Positions 25,741 to 35,960 of a stretch of 64,000 nt of DNA are shown here, one piece after another; position 1 is the first letter of the stretch; each line of letters begins with the position of its first letter. The translations under genes were made by a program, and so were the position numbers. The notes under the pieces are model-generated. The model was not told where the DNA came from. It worked only from the letters and a program-made list of their open reading frames with translations, and searched no databases. The stretch is from Rheinheimera soli (GTDB taxonomy: Bacteria; Pseudomonadota; Gammaproteobacteria; Enterobacterales; Alteromonadaceae). The stretch is taken from contig NZ_JAJOYU010000020.1 in the NCBI RefSeq assembly GCF_021290985.1, positions 17,990 to 81,989 on the forward strand, in the 5' to 3' direction.

Positions 25741-28110
25741 TTATTCCTTGAGGTTAAAAACTAAAGCTTCACTTTGAATAGCCAATACTTTTGAACTGGC
25801 TTCCAGCTGAGCTTTGCTAAATTCAGCACCTAATTTCACTAAAACTGCAGCTTTGCCTTGCTCAGTAAAAGCAGGTTCAGGGTTGATCACTTCAATATCA
25901 CCGCTGGTTTTAAATTCAATGATTTGATTGTTTAAAGGCACAAGCTGGCCGTTTTTATCCAGCACCTCTGCATAAACAAAGACCAAATCACCAGCCACAG
26001 GCGCCACACCACTGGTATCGACTGTCAATTTTAAACTGGCAGCGACGTCAGGAGTCGTCACCTGATGAGTCCCCACTTCTTTACCCGCTATATAAGCTTT
26101 TGCCACTAACTGACCGGCTTTGAAAGCTTTGACATCAAACTCAAAAGGCGGATGAGGCAAATGGGTAGAAAACTTATCCGTAGATGGCTTATTACGGCTG
26201 ACTAAAGCGCCGTTTAAATACAGCTCCACTTCTTCTGCGTTACTGAATACCCGCACTTGTGAACTCGAACCCATTTGCCACTCGCTGGCAATAAATACCA
26301 TAGGACCAGATTGGTACTTGTCAGATTGTTCTGAAGCCGGGCGCTGACTCTGGTAAAAGTAGTAACTGTACTTCGGTAAACGGTAAATACTCATCACACC
26401 AGAAGCTTCCAGATCATTTGCATAACCTCTGTTGTAATCAAACATCACCCAGTAGCCGTCAGCGTAGGCGGGAGTGGTCAGGTTGTCGTTATGAGCTTCC
26501 TGCACATTGCGGGCTTGTTGTAATAAACGCGCTTCGCCATGGCTTAACAACTGACGACTGGTGCGGGCTTCTTCTTTTAGATCGGCCCAGCTGTCCTGAT
26601 TCAACCCCGCATTTTGTGCATAGTACTCCCAGTCGCCGTATTCAGACACATTGTAAGGTACAGTTGGCGTTTCATAGTGCATCTGACGGTGCTGACGCGC
26701 TTGCAGATACATATCGTAACCATGCTGCCAGCCCGCAGAATAAGCGCCCGGAAACTCTTGTTTGACGGTGTTATGCAAAGTAGCGACAAATTCATCCGGC
26801 ATGTCCGATTCGTTCAGCGAACATTCCCAGGCCAAAACGCTGGCATGGTTACGGTCGCGACGAATTAAATCGCGGCAGCTTTGAATGTTTTGTGCTCTAA
26901 AGGCTTCGGTAGGCTGATAATACTGCCAGCCTAAAATAGCATTGATCAGCACTAAACCCAGCTCGTCCGCCGCCTGCATAAAGGCTTTCGAATGTGGGTA
27001 ATGCGATAAACGCACATAGTCAAAACCAGCGGATTTAATTTTTACCGCGTCACGATAATCTGCCTGAGGCGATATGGCATAACCTACATGCGGATATTCC
27101 TGATGACGGTTTACACCCCGTAAAAAGGTCAGTTCACCATTGATCAGCAACTGATGCTTGTCGTTAAAAGCAAAACTGCGGATACCAATCTGCTGCAACT
27201 GACGCTCTATCACTTCGCCATTTTGTTTCAGTACGGTTTGCAAACTGTATAAAAACGGACTGGCCGGGCTCCATAAGTTGGGTTTGCTCACTGTCAGCTG
27301 TTGTTGCTGGTCCAGTTTAGATCCAGCGGCCAGTTGGATTGGGCCTGAGCTGACTTCAGTGACCAATTGCTCACCGGCAAACAACTGCTGCACCAGTTCC
27401 AGCTCAGCGCTGAGCGCTGATTTATTTGCCAGCTGAGTTTTTACTGCAATCACAGACTCTGCTTTATCCACTTTTGGATAAGTCACAAAAATACCGCCAC
27501 CAGCTACTTCATTGGCCAGCATTTCATCTGTGATATGCACAGGGTTTTTAATCAGTAAACGTACATCGCGGTATAAACCACCGTAGGTATTAAAATCCAG
27601 TTGAGCCAAAGGTTTAGGCCCTGTGACTTCGTTATCTCTGTTATCCAGTTTTACTTTGAGCTGATAAGTTTCACCGGCCCTCACATAAGGCGTTAAATCA
27701 ATAGTAAAAGGCAAATAACCGCCTAAATGCTCACCAATTTGTTTATCGCCTAACCACACTTGGGCATGGTTCATCGCTGCTTCAAAACGGATCAGCAGCT
27801 GTTTGTTTTGCCACTCTGGCGCTATGGTCAGAGACTTTTGGTACCAGGCGAAGCCCTGCCATTGGTTATTCACCAGCAAAGGTTCAATTTGTGGCGTATG
27901 GGGTAAACTCACCTGCTGCCAGTCTTCTGCTTGAGCCTTTAAATCAGCAGACTGACTTTTGTAAAACAACCAGTCGGCATTTAAATTCTGCTCTGTTGCT
28001 ACTGCAACTTTCGGTGACTGTTCGTCTGTCGGCGATTGTGCAACAGGGCTGCACCCAAACTGCAACAGCAAGGCCAACACAGCCAGAGATTGTATTAAGT
28101 ACTTCAACAC
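25741..28110 (-). CDS. Lipoprotein GH2 beta-galactosidase-like enzyme
   Basis: The 789-residue protein starts with a lipoprotein signal (lipobox LLQFGC, Cys20), so it is membrane-tethered, probably in the periplasm or outer membrane. It then has the GH2 order: sugar-binding jelly roll (about 40-200), Ig-like domain (205-310), TIM barrel (315-620) with acid/base Glu434 in LNESD and nucleophile Glu490 in VSEYG, and C-terminal beta domains. It likely cleaves terminal beta-galactosides delivered by the TonB receptor, releasing galactose for the coupled gal genes; other GH2 activities are possible. Confidence 0.85.
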   Translation of the reverse strand: MLKYLIQSLAVLALLLQFGCSPVAQSPTDEQSPKVAVATEQNLNADWLFYKSQSADLKAQAEDWQQVSLPHTPQIEPLLVNNQWQGFAWYQKSLTIAPEWQNKQLLIRFEAAMNHAQVWLGDKQIGEHLGGYLPFTIDLTPYVRAGETYQLKVKLDNRDNEVTGPKPLAQLDFNTYGGLYRDVRLLIKNPVHITDEMLANEVAGGGIFVTYPKVDKAESVIAVKTQLANKSALSAELELVQQLFAGEQLVTEVSSGPIQLAAGSKLDQQQQLTVSKPNLWSPASPFLYSLQTVLKQNGEVIERQLQQIGIRSFAFNDKHQLLINGELTFLRGVNRHQEYPHVGYAISPQADYRDAVKIKSAGFDYVRLSHYPHSKAFMQAADELGLVLINAILGWQYYQPTEAFRAQNIQSCRDLIRRDRNHASVLAWECSLNESDMPDEFVATLHNTVKQEFPGAYSAGWQHGYDMYLQARQHRQMHYETPTVPYNVSEYGDWEYYAQNAGLNQDSWADLKEEARTSRQLLSHGEARLLQQARNVQEAHNDNLTTPAYADGYWVMFDYNRGYANDLEASGVMSIYRLPKYSYYFYQSQRPASEQSDKYQSGPMVFIASEWQMGSSSQVRVFSNAEEVELYLNGALVSRNKPSTDKFSTHLPHPPFEFDVKAFKAGQLVAKAYIAGKEVGTHQVTTPDVAASLKLTVDTSGVAPVAGDLVFVYAEVLDKNGQLVPLNNQIIEFKTSGDIEVINPEPAFTEQGKAAVLVKLGAEFSKAQLEASSKVLAIQSEALVFNLKE

Positions 28111-28151
28111 TGGAGAATTCCTTTTAATACGCCTGTTTTACAACACAGGAC

Positions 28152-28859
28152 TTAGCAAAAATTAGTTTCAATGGCAGGCCTGACGACCAGCTCGTGAATA
28201 TGAGCTTTGGTAGAGCTTGCCAGCATCAGCAGAATGGCATCCGCCACTTCTTCAGCAGACAAATAATCAGGTCTGCTGGCAACACGAAATTCGGTATCTA
28301 CCCCACCCGGATACACAGACAGTACTTTTACACCTGTGCCATTTAGCTCTTTACGCAGCACTTTGCTGTAGCTATCCAGCGCAGCTTTACTGGCGCTGTA
28401 AGCGGAAATACCTGGGTTGGAAAACAAACAAACGGTCGAAAGTACATTCAGCACTATGCCTTTGCCCTGCTGCTGCATTGCAGGCACCAGTTGCTGGATA
28501 AAATACAGCGGCGCATAAAAGTTCAGCTGCATCATCTGTTCCAGCGCAGACCAATCCGGCTCTGTAGCTGCATTCCTGCTGCTATTGCCTCCGGCGCAAT
28601 TAATCAACACCTCGACTTCACCAAACTGCTGCTTTGCCTGTTGGCAAAACTGATAAATGGCTGCTGGTTCTGTCACTGAAAAAGCCTGACTGAACACTGT
28701 TGTGCCTTGTGGCAATAAAGCTAAGGTCTGAGCCAGTTTGGCCGGATCTCGACCACATAAGCTCAAGCTGTGGCCTTGGGCCGCTAAAGCGACAGCCAAA
28801 GCACGGCCTATGCCCGATGAAGCACCGGTCAGCAAAATATGGCAAGGAGATAAGGACAT
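28152..28859 (-). CDS. Short-chain dehydrogenase/reductase
   Basis: From ATG 28859 (GGAAG 9 nt upstream) the product has 235 residues. TGASSGIGRA binds NAD(P), NCAGG and the catalytic YSASK motif are present. A longer frame to 29003 would cross a terminator and the receptor gene, and is rejected. It lies first in the beta-galactosidase-gal operon with a 41-nt gap; a role in sugar oxidation is possible but the substrate is not predictable. Confidence 0.85.
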   Translation of the reverse strand: MSLSPCHILLTGASSGIGRALAVALAAQGHSLSLCGRDPAKLAQTLALLPQGTTVFSQAFSVTEPAAIYQFCQQAKQQFGEVEVLINCAGGNSSRNAATEPDWSALEQMMQLNFYAPLYFIQQLVPAMQQQGKGIVLNVLSTVCLFSNPGISAYSASKAALDSYSKVLRKELNGTGVKVLSVYPGGVDTEFRVASRPDYLSAEEVADAILLMLASSTKAHIHELVVRPAIETNFC

Positions 28860-28874
28860 CAGTATGGCTTCCGT

Positions 28875-28902
28875 AAAAAGCCCGGCCCTAAGGCCGGGTT
28901 TT
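28875..28902. terminator. Bidirectional terminator after TonB receptor gene
   Basis: CCCGGCC (28881-28887) pairs with GGCCGGG (28892-28898) around CTAA. On the minus strand it is followed by CTTTTT, so it ends or attenuates transcription from the receptor gene before the SDR gene; T residues also follow on the plus strand. Confidence 0.75.
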
Positions 28903-28923
28903 ATGTGCTGAATAACAAGCCAC

Positions 28924-31602
28924 TTACATGGAGTAAGAGAAACCGACCAGGAAACGACGACCCCATTCAGTGAAGTTAGCCGGACGGCTTGGGTCGTTAT
29001 CAAAGTAAGTCACAGCAGCTTCATTGGTCAGGTTTTGTGCCTGCAACATCACTTTAAAAGCTTCGGTTACTTCATAAGATAAACTGGCATCTACAGTTCG
29101 CTCAGCTTGAGCTCTGGTGATTTCTGTAGGTTCCCAGCTACCCACACGAGTGTTCGCACTGCGGTAGTTGTAGGACACCTTGGCATCAAAACCAGCTTTG
29201 TAGTACCACAAGGTCAGATTACCCACATGCTTAGATAAACCACCTAAAGGCATTGGGTTATCTTCAGGCACAAACTCAGTGACATTACTGTCGGTTAGCG
29301 AGTAGTTGGCGTAGAAACCTAAACCATCAAATGGTTCTGGCAGCATGGTCAGAGCCTGCTGATACATCAGCTCTAAGCCTTTGATCTGACCGCCATCACC
29401 ATTGATTGGACGACTGTAGTTATAAGAAATACCGTCTACAACCATCACATCTGTCGCTGTGCCTATATGGGTTTTTAAGTCTTTAAAAAAGGTAGAAATC
29501 GTCATTGCACGATCGCTGGCCCAGTAGTACTCAAAACCTAAGTCGATTTGATCCGCAAGAAAAGGATCCAAAGCCGGGTTACCGCTTGACGCTGTATTGA
29601 CGGTAGTTGAGGTATTAAACTGGTAACCAGTACGCATCTCAATCAGCGGCGGACGAGAAATAGCACGCGACAGGCCAAAACGCACCTGAGCTTCTTCAGT
29701 CAGGCTGAACACCATATTCAGTGAAGGTAATACTTCGGTGTAATCATGTTCCATAGTAATAGGCGATAGCACCCCCTGCATCAGCTGATGGCCGGACGAG
29801 GTAGAATCAGTTTGCACTACACGCACACCAACGTTACCTGTGTAAGGTAAATCACCAATTTCGCCAGACATTTTTAACATGGCATACAGGGCTGAGTTAG
29901 TTTCTTCCACTCTCCAGCTATTGACGAAATCTATGGGAGCTTTTGTACGATCATTACGGTTATCAATACCACCAAAAGCCTGATTGACCACAGCACCCCA
30001 GTTGTTCATACCATAAATGGCAGGAGCAATAAAATCGCCGCCAAGAGCGTAGTTGTAGCCATAACCTGTCACTGAGGTGTCGACAGGATCTTGCTGCCAG
30101 CTCAGAACATCGTTGTTTTTATCACGGTCGCTATATCGGCCGCCCAGCACTAAAGTCTCAAAGGTGCCCCAGTCGATGCTACGTTCAAAATCGGCTTTAA
30201 AGGTAACCATTTCATCTGTTAAATCACGATCGCCGTCCACATTCATTCTTGAAGGGCTATCAGGGTTCTGCGTTGCATCCTGAATACGATAAAACTCTGG
30301 ATTGCCCAGATTTGGGCCAGCATTAATAGCTAAACGGCCGCCCGCATTAGCCCAACTGATATCAAGAGGTGTAGGTCCAACGTAGGTGGATACAATATTC
30401 ACCCAACGGGATTCAATACCAGCTTCGGAATAACCAACATCATAAGTTGAAGTCCAGACATCACCAGTGACAGTAGTTTTTAAACCAGTGCTTAACAGAT
30501 GATTTTGCTGGAACCAGGTAGCGTTGTTGGCCGTATGAGCGCCCCATAACACACCACCGCCAGTCAATTGCTGCGAGCCATCAGGACGAGTCACAATGGT
30601 CGGCGTAGTAGCAGAGTTGTTATAACCCCAGGTACTTGCGTCCTGATAGTTACCCCAGCCATCAAACATAAACTGGTCTTCACGTTCTTCAATATCAAAC
30701 TTGGAGTAGAACAGATCGTATTTCAGATTTACCGTATCAGCAGGTTCCCATTCAAGGATCATCAGGCCGCCTACACGCTCGTTGTTACCTGATTTAGTTC
30801 CGGCTTTACCACCCCAAGGAGCAGCTTCTTTGATGCCATCGCCATTCACATCGCCTTGTTCATCCGGGTTTTTATTGTAGGAATAAAATGCGGTTTCACG
30901 CTGAACTGAAGGTTGGTCCTGATAGGTTAAACCAAACACCACACCAAAATTATCAGCCCACTGATCAACATAAGAGACGCTGGCTTTTTGACCTGTACCA
31001 TCCGCATCCGGAATATCGTCTGCTAATTGATAATCCATCAGATGGCCGCTGATATTAATCATGCGTTTGTCTCGGGCCAGAGGGCTGATGAAGTTCATAT
31101 TGACCAGACCGGCAATACCACCTTCGATATTGTTTGCCATAGGGCTTTTGTATACTTCAACTGAGTTAATCAGTTCGGCAGGGAATTGCTCGTAACGTAC
31201 GTCACGGCTTGGTTCAGCACTGACAATTTCACGGCCATTCATGGTGGCAGCGTTTAAACGTGCACCTAAACCACGGATAGAAATACTGCTGGCATTACCA
31301 CGGTCACGCTCTGCCGTTACACCAGGTAAGCGGCCTAAAGAGTCAGCGATAGTTACGTCAGGTAATTGGCCTAAGTCATCGGTAGAGATAATTTCTACCG
31401 TTGATTCTGAAAACTTTTTCTGCATTAAAGACTTGCTCAGCGTGGCACCAAAACCTTTAACGACTATGGTTTCGATCTGCTGTTCAGCTTCTGCAGCCTG
31501 TTGTTGAGTGGTATTTTCTTCGCTTTGCGCCTGTGCATGCTGCATAGCAAAAATTTGCGTCATAGCTAAAGCTACAACGGTCAAGTTGAATTTGCCTGTC
31601 AT
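28924..31602 (-). CDS. TonB-dependent receptor (galactoside locus)
   Basis: The 892-residue outer-membrane protein has a signal peptide ending MQHAQAQ, a TonB-box-like IETIVVKG near residue 43, a plug domain (about 55-180, with LGRLPGV and SIRGLGARLNAATMNGREI), a 22-strand barrel, and a C-terminal FLVGFSYSM ending in an aromatic-rich strand. Sequence style (DLGQLPDVTIADSLGRLPGV) is that of sugar-uptake receptors of Alteromonadales. It probably imports galacto-oligosaccharides for the downstream enzymes. A LacI-type operator lies about 100 bp upstream and a strong terminator follows, so high separate expression is expected. Confidence 0.9.
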   Translation of the reverse strand: MTGKFNLTVVALAMTQIFAMQHAQAQSEENTTQQQAAEAEQQIETIVVKGFGATLSKSLMQKKFSESTVEIISTDDLGQLPDVTIADSLGRLPGVTAERDRGNASSISIRGLGARLNAATMNGREIVSAEPSRDVRYEQFPAELINSVEVYKSPMANNIEGGIAGLVNMNFISPLARDKRMINISGHLMDYQLADDIPDADGTGQKASVSYVDQWADNFGVVFGLTYQDQPSVQRETAFYSYNKNPDEQGDVNGDGIKEAAPWGGKAGTKSGNNERVGGLMILEWEPADTVNLKYDLFYSKFDIEEREDQFMFDGWGNYQDASTWGYNNSATTPTIVTRPDGSQQLTGGGVLWGAHTANNATWFQQNHLLSTGLKTTVTGDVWTSTYDVGYSEAGIESRWVNIVSTYVGPTPLDISWANAGGRLAINAGPNLGNPEFYRIQDATQNPDSPSRMNVDGDRDLTDEMVTFKADFERSIDWGTFETLVLGGRYSDRDKNNDVLSWQQDPVDTSVTGYGYNYALGGDFIAPAIYGMNNWGAVVNQAFGGIDNRNDRTKAPIDFVNSWRVEETNSALYAMLKMSGEIGDLPYTGNVGVRVVQTDSTSSGHQLMQGVLSPITMEHDYTEVLPSLNMVFSLTEEAQVRFGLSRAISRPPLIEMRTGYQFNTSTTVNTASSGNPALDPFLADQIDLGFEYYWASDRAMTISTFFKDLKTHIGTATDVMVVDGISYNYSRPINGDGGQIKGLELMYQQALTMLPEPFDGLGFYANYSLTDSNVTEFVPEDNPMPLGGLSKHVGNLTLWYYKAGFDAKVSYNYRSANTRVGSWEPTEITRAQAERTVDASLSYEVTEAFKVMLQAQNLTNEAAVTYFDNDPSRPANFTEWGRRFLVGFSYSM

Positions 31603-31698
31603 TTCCTACCCCTGTCGGTATCAATTGTTATTTTTTTATGCGCTAAGCTGATTTTATATACGGGTTCAGCAGTGCACGGTGCAGTTATAACACTCAAG

Positions 31699-31712
31699 GT
31701 AAACGTTTACCA
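31699..31712. promoter_or_regulatory. LacI/GalR-type operator
   Basis: GGTAAACGTTTACC is a perfect 14-bp palindrome with central CG, the form bound by LacI-family repressors. It lies 97 nt upstream of the receptor ATG. TATAAA about 50 nt closer to the gene is a possible -10. The surrounding 327-nt gap (31603-31929) contains no gene and no second operator that I can see. Confidence 0.7.
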
Positions 31713-31929
31713 AACATTTTTACATCAAGCTACCAAACAAAACATCAAGATATTGATTTTAATAAAAATATAGTCAGGTAATCGATTTCTTAAAAATAGG
31801 AAAACAGTTGTGCCCATTCCGGCAAAAAAAACAACAAAGCTTTAATGCTGTTGTTCCAGATCAAGATCGAAAGCAGACGCAGCCTTTAGCATAGCGGTTT
31901 GTATTGCTGAACCTGGAACTGCTTTGAAG

Positions 31930-34581
31930 ATGGATTCTACGCTGAGCTCTGCTTTAACACCTGTGTCATCAGGCCAGACCGTTGCTATGGTGCTGCAAAA
32001 AAAACTGATTTGTTGCCCCCCACAACACAGCGTGCAACAAGCTGCGCAGCTGATGCAGCAACACAATATCAGTTGCATACTGATTAAAGATGAACAGGGG
32101 ATCATCGGGATTTGGACAGAGTCTGACTGCAAAAAACTGGATCTGTCGGATAACACTGTATTGCAGCACGCTGTTTCTGTGGTGATGACCAGTCCTGTGT
32201 TTTCAGTGCAAGAGCAGTGCACAACCAGTGAGGCTGCCGCGCTGATGAAACAAAAGGGCATCAGACGTTTGCTGGTGACAAACTCAGCACACCAGGCTAT
32301 TGGCATAGTGACACAAACCGATCTTATTCATCAGCAGCCGCTGGAGCATTATTTAATGCTGCGGGATATCAGCTCCATTCTGGTGGAGTTGCCCTTGATG
32401 TTGCAAGCCGAACTGACTGTAGCTCAAGCTGCCTTGCTGATGAGGCAAACTCAACGTGATGCGGCCATAGTACAGTTTGAAGCTGCCCCCTTTACTGGCA
32501 CTGAGTACGGCATAGTGACAGAACGTGATCTCGTGAACTTTATCGCTACAGAACGCACTCTTTGCCTTTTAGCTGAAGTCGCAACCAGGCCTTTATTAAC
32601 CTTACCTCTGCACAGCAGCTTACTACAGGCCGTACGTTTGCTGCGTGAACATGGTTTCCGCCATCTGGGTGTCACCGACTCCTATGGCAAACCCGCTGGT
32701 TTGTTATCTCACAATCATATATTGCTGAATATGGAACATTTATACATCAACGAGCTAAAAGCGGCGTTGCACGCCCGAGACAAGGCACTGCGATCCTCAG
32801 AAAGCAGTTTGCGATTAGCCTACAAAGTAATAGAAGCCTCGCACGATGCGGTGATGATTACCGATGAGCGCGGCATCATTCAGTCAGTTAACCCCAGCTT
32901 TTGTAAGCTGACAGGCTACAGCGCCGAAGAGGCCATAGGTCAAACCCCTAATCTGCTCAGCTCTGGAGAGCATGACCAGAACTTTTATCAGCAAATGTGG
33001 CAGCGACTGCAACAGCAAGGCTACTGGCAGGGCGAGATTTGGAACAAACGTAAAAATGGTGAAATTTACCCTGAATGGCTGTCGATCAGCGCAGTGCGGG
33101 GAGAAAATGCTGAGATCAATCAATATGCCGCCATTTTTTCTGATATTACAGAGCGTAAAAAGCGCGAGAAAAAAATTCACGAACTGGCATATTTTGACGA
33201 GCTGACGGGCCTTGCTAACCGTCGTTTATACCAAGACAGACTAGAACAGGCTTTAGCCAATGCGAAGCGCCACAATCACCAGTTAGCAGTACTCTTTCTT
33301 GACCTGGATTTGTTTAAACGTATTAACGACACACTGGGCCATCAGGCGGGTGATGAAGCCTTACGTCAGGTGGCCAGACGACTACAAAAAGCCAGCAGAG
33401 CAGGTGAATCTGTGGCCCGGCTAGGTGGAGACGAATTTACTGTGCTGGTGCCTGAATGCAACGGCATTGAAGAAATCGAAAAGCTGGCCCAACGTATAGT
33501 GGCGCAGTTTGAATTGCCTTTCCAAATTCAGCACAACGAGCTGGTTTTAACCACCAGTGTAGGGATCAGCATTTATCCTCAGCATGGCAGCACGGCCAGT
33601 GAACTGCTGAAGTTTGCCGATGCCGCCATGTATCAGGCGAAAGAGTCAGGCCGCAACAAATACAGCCTTTACACTAGCTGTGTAGGTCAGCGTAATGACG
33701 AGGCTTTGCAGCTGGAACAGGCATTACGTAAAGCTCTGGCTCAACAGCAATTAGAAGTGCATTACCAGCCCAAAATAGCTTTACGTACAGGACAGTTGCA
33801 TAGCCTGGAAGCCTTAGTACGCTGGCATGATAAAGAGCTGGGTCAGGTACCGCCAGAGCGCTTTATCGGCATTGCAGAAACCCTTGGCCTTATTCAGCAG
33901 TTAGGCCAGCAAGTGCTCAGGCAGGTCTGCTATCAGTTGCAAGCATGGGCTGAATTCGCAGTTCCTATCGCCGTCAATATCTCTGCAAAAGAGTTAGATG
34001 ACCCACTTTTTATCACCCACTTAACCCAGATCCTAGCTGAAACTGCAGTAGACCCAAAACTACTGGAACTGGAAATTACCGAAAGCTGCCTGCTGCCAGA
34101 ACGGGAAACTCAAACCCGCCATGTACTGCAGCAACTGCGGCAGTTAGGTATACGACTGGCTATTGACGACTTTGGTACAGGCTATTCCTCTTTATCCTAT
34201 TTACGCCATTTGCCTATCAACAGCCTGAAAATTGATCGCAGTTTTATCAAGGCTTTACCAGACAATACCAGCGATAAACAAATCACTACAGCCATTATTG
34301 CGATGGCGAATGCTCTGGGACTAGATGTGATTGCTGAAGGGATTGAAACTGCAGCGCAGCAAGAGTTTTTGCTGGCTGCGGGCTGTCAGTTTGGTCAGGG
34401 TTACTGGTTTGGTAAAGCACAGGACCCACTAAAAATCACACCTCTGCTAAAAAAATCAGCACGACATTCTATTCGCTCAGATAAGGGTTCAGTAGCTGCC
34501 GAACATTCACATTCGCTTGAAGCCGGGCAGCTAACAGATACAAACCAGCCATTTTACGATGCAAAAACACTGCAGCTATAG
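31930..34581 (+). CDS. CBS-PAS-GGDEF-EAL protein
   Basis: From ATG 31930 the product is about 883 residues (TTG 31924 is an alternative). Order: four CBS motifs (about 18-75, 80-140, 145-215, 220-275), which usually bind adenine nucleotides; PAS (295-405); GGDEF (430-590) with intact RLGGDEF; EAL (600-850) with EALVRWH, ITES, DDFGTGYSS, KIDRSF and AEGIET, the residues needed for c-di-GMP hydrolysis. The inhibitory RxxD site before GGDEF is RxxE (RAGE). It may be bifunctional, with energy state sensed by CBS. Its last 113 nt overlap the convergent ABC1 gene. Confidence 0.92.
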   Translation: MDSTLSSALTPVSSGQTVAMVLQKKLICCPPQHSVQQAAQLMQQHNISCILIKDEQGIIGIWTESDCKKLDLSDNTVLQHAVSVVMTSPVFSVQEQCTTSEAAALMKQKGIRRLLVTNSAHQAIGIVTQTDLIHQQPLEHYLMLRDISSILVELPLMLQAELTVAQAALLMRQTQRDAAIVQFEAAPFTGTEYGIVTERDLVNFIATERTLCLLAEVATRPLLTLPLHSSLLQAVRLLREHGFRHLGVTDSYGKPAGLLSHNHILLNMEHLYINELKAALHARDKALRSSESSLRLAYKVIEASHDAVMITDERGIIQSVNPSFCKLTGYSAEEAIGQTPNLLSSGEHDQNFYQQMWQRLQQQGYWQGEIWNKRKNGEIYPEWLSISAVRGENAEINQYAAIFSDITERKKREKKIHELAYFDELTGLANRRLYQDRLEQALANAKRHNHQLAVLFLDLDLFKRINDTLGHQAGDEALRQVARRLQKASRAGESVARLGGDEFTVLVPECNGIEEIEKLAQRIVAQFELPFQIQHNELVLTTSVGISIYPQHGSTASELLKFADAAMYQAKESGRNKYSLYTSCVGQRNDEALQLEQALRKALAQQQLEVHYQPKIALRTGQLHSLEALVRWHDKELGQVPPERFIGIAETLGLIQQLGQQVLRQVCYQLQAWAEFAVPIAVNISAKELDDPLFITHLTQILAETAVDPKLLELEITESCLLPERETQTRHVLQQLRQLGIRLAIDDFGTGYSSLSYLRHLPINSLKIDRSFIKALPDNTSDKQITTAIIAMANALGLDVIAEGIETAAQQEFLLAAGCQFGQGYWFGKAQDPLKITPLLKKSARHSIRSDKGSVAAEHSHSLEAGQLTDTNQPFYDAKTLQL

Positions 34582-35803
34582 GCGGTGTATGCCAGTAATT
34601 TTGTTGCAAGCTGAGGGCTGTAGCAGCCTTGCGAACTCGTTGGGCCAAATCAGTTTGTCCAAAAGTATAAGCGGTATCTGACTGAACAGGTTCAGAAATC
34701 AGCTGCACCAGGGTCAGTATGGCTTGTTTTTGTTCGGGTAAAATATCCTGACTGAAAAAGCCGATTTGGCGCATGGCTGCTTCAATACCAGCCAAATTAT
34801 GAGTAATAGCTGCAGATAATAACTGACGATAACCTTGGCTTATCGCTTCTGAATAGTCCCGGCATGCACCAAAGTCTAGCAGCACCAGCTGTGCATGCTC
34901 TGGCTGATACAGATAATTGGCAAAGTTTGGATCGGTTTGCACCAATCGAAACTCAAAAATCTCCCTGAACAACAAAGTGAAAAGCTGTGTCATAGCCTTA
35001 TCCCGTACTTGCTGTGAATGCTGCATTAAGGACTCAATAGGCACGCCTTCGACAAAACTCATGGTCATCAGCTTAGAGGTGCAAAGCTGTGGGTAGAGTT
35101 CTGGCAATACAAATTGGTTGTCGTCGGCAAGTAAATCACGGTAGCGCTGTAAGTAGGCAGCTTCTTGCAGATAGTCAGCCTCTTGATGCAACTGTAGTTT
35201 TGCCTCGCTTAGCACAGACTGATAATCCATAGCATCAGGCAACAAACCACTGAGTTTCAAAAGCATAGCTACATTGTCCACATCACTGTCAATGCTCTGC
35301 CCTATGCCTGGATACTGTACTTTGACCGCCAGTTTGCTGCCATTGTCATGATGCGCAAGGTGAACTTGCCCAATAGAAGCCGCAGCCAAAGGGGCAAAGG
35401 TAAATTGTGAAAAATGTTGCTGCCACTGCTCACCTAACTCAGTGCGTAACACCAGAGCAAGCTCTTTGGGCAACATGGGGTTAGCGTTAGAACGAAGTCT
35501 TGCCAATATTTCAGTTAATTCAGCGGGTAGTAGATCTCCGGCATCCATAGACAACAATTGACCTACTTTCATCGCCGCCCCACGTAACTGCGCCAGCTTA
35601 TCGCTAACCCGCTTCAGATTGGCTGGGGTCAGCAGTAAATCTCTGGCTTTTGGACTTTGCCCTTGCGCCAGCTGTTTAGCACCATTTAACAGTACAGAGC
35701 CAGCAACACGTCCAGCCAAAGATGCCAGACCTCCTAAACGGGCCAGTGGCTGTCGTGGCAATTTAGCTGATTTATCGCTCATAAGATTCCAAAGTGGCAG
35801 CAC
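34469..35803 (-). CDS. ABC1/AarF-UbiB-family atypical kinase
   Basis: The 444-residue protein has the ABC1 domain (about 100-340): the KxGQ motif (AAMKVGQLLSMD), LAAASIGQVH, invariant Lys in AVKVQYPG, ligand Asp in LVLLDFGACRDY. Family members act in ubiquinone biosynthesis (UbiB) or related lipid transport as ATPases. It lacks the C-terminal membrane helices typical of E. coli UbiB and is not with ubiE/ubiJ, so it is a paralogue of uncertain role. Its 3' end overlaps the EAL gene by 113 nt in antisense. Confidence 0.87.
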   Translation of the reverse strand: MLPLWNLMSDKSAKLPRQPLARLGGLASLAGRVAGSVLLNGAKQLAQGQSPKARDLLLTPANLKRVSDKLAQLRGAAMKVGQLLSMDAGDLLPAELTEILARLRSNANPMLPKELALVLRTELGEQWQQHFSQFTFAPLAAASIGQVHLAHHDNGSKLAVKVQYPGIGQSIDSDVDNVAMLLKLSGLLPDAMDYQSVLSEAKLQLHQEADYLQEAAYLQRYRDLLADDNQFVLPELYPQLCTSKLMTMSFVEGVPIESLMQHSQQVRDKAMTQLFTLLFREIFEFRLVQTDPNFANYLYQPEHAQLVLLDFGACRDYSEAISQGYRQLLSAAITHNLAGIEAAMRQIGFFSQDILPEQKQAILTLVQLISEPVQSDTAYTFGQTDLAQRVRKAATALSLQQNYWHTPPIAAVFLHRKMAGLYLLAARLQANVNVRQLLNPYLSE

Positions 35804-35960
35804 AGATGTATTCTATACGAGCACAAATACCAATTAGCCCAGCAACTTCAATTACTTTGGTTATCCCGATTGGCAGTACGCGCTATTTTCGGCATACTTC
35901 CGCAGGGCCGCAGTGAGCGGCTGTATTTTGCAAAGTCAGTATCAGGAAGAAAGCAAAGAT

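Noticed and set aside
28860..29003. Longer start of the SDR gene
   Set aside because: It would cross a strong terminator and the receptor gene's 3' end; the Rossmann motif begins just after Met at 28859.
31842..32306. 154-codon leftward ORF
   Set aside because: Cys/Ser-rich shadow of the CBS domain gene in the opposite strand.
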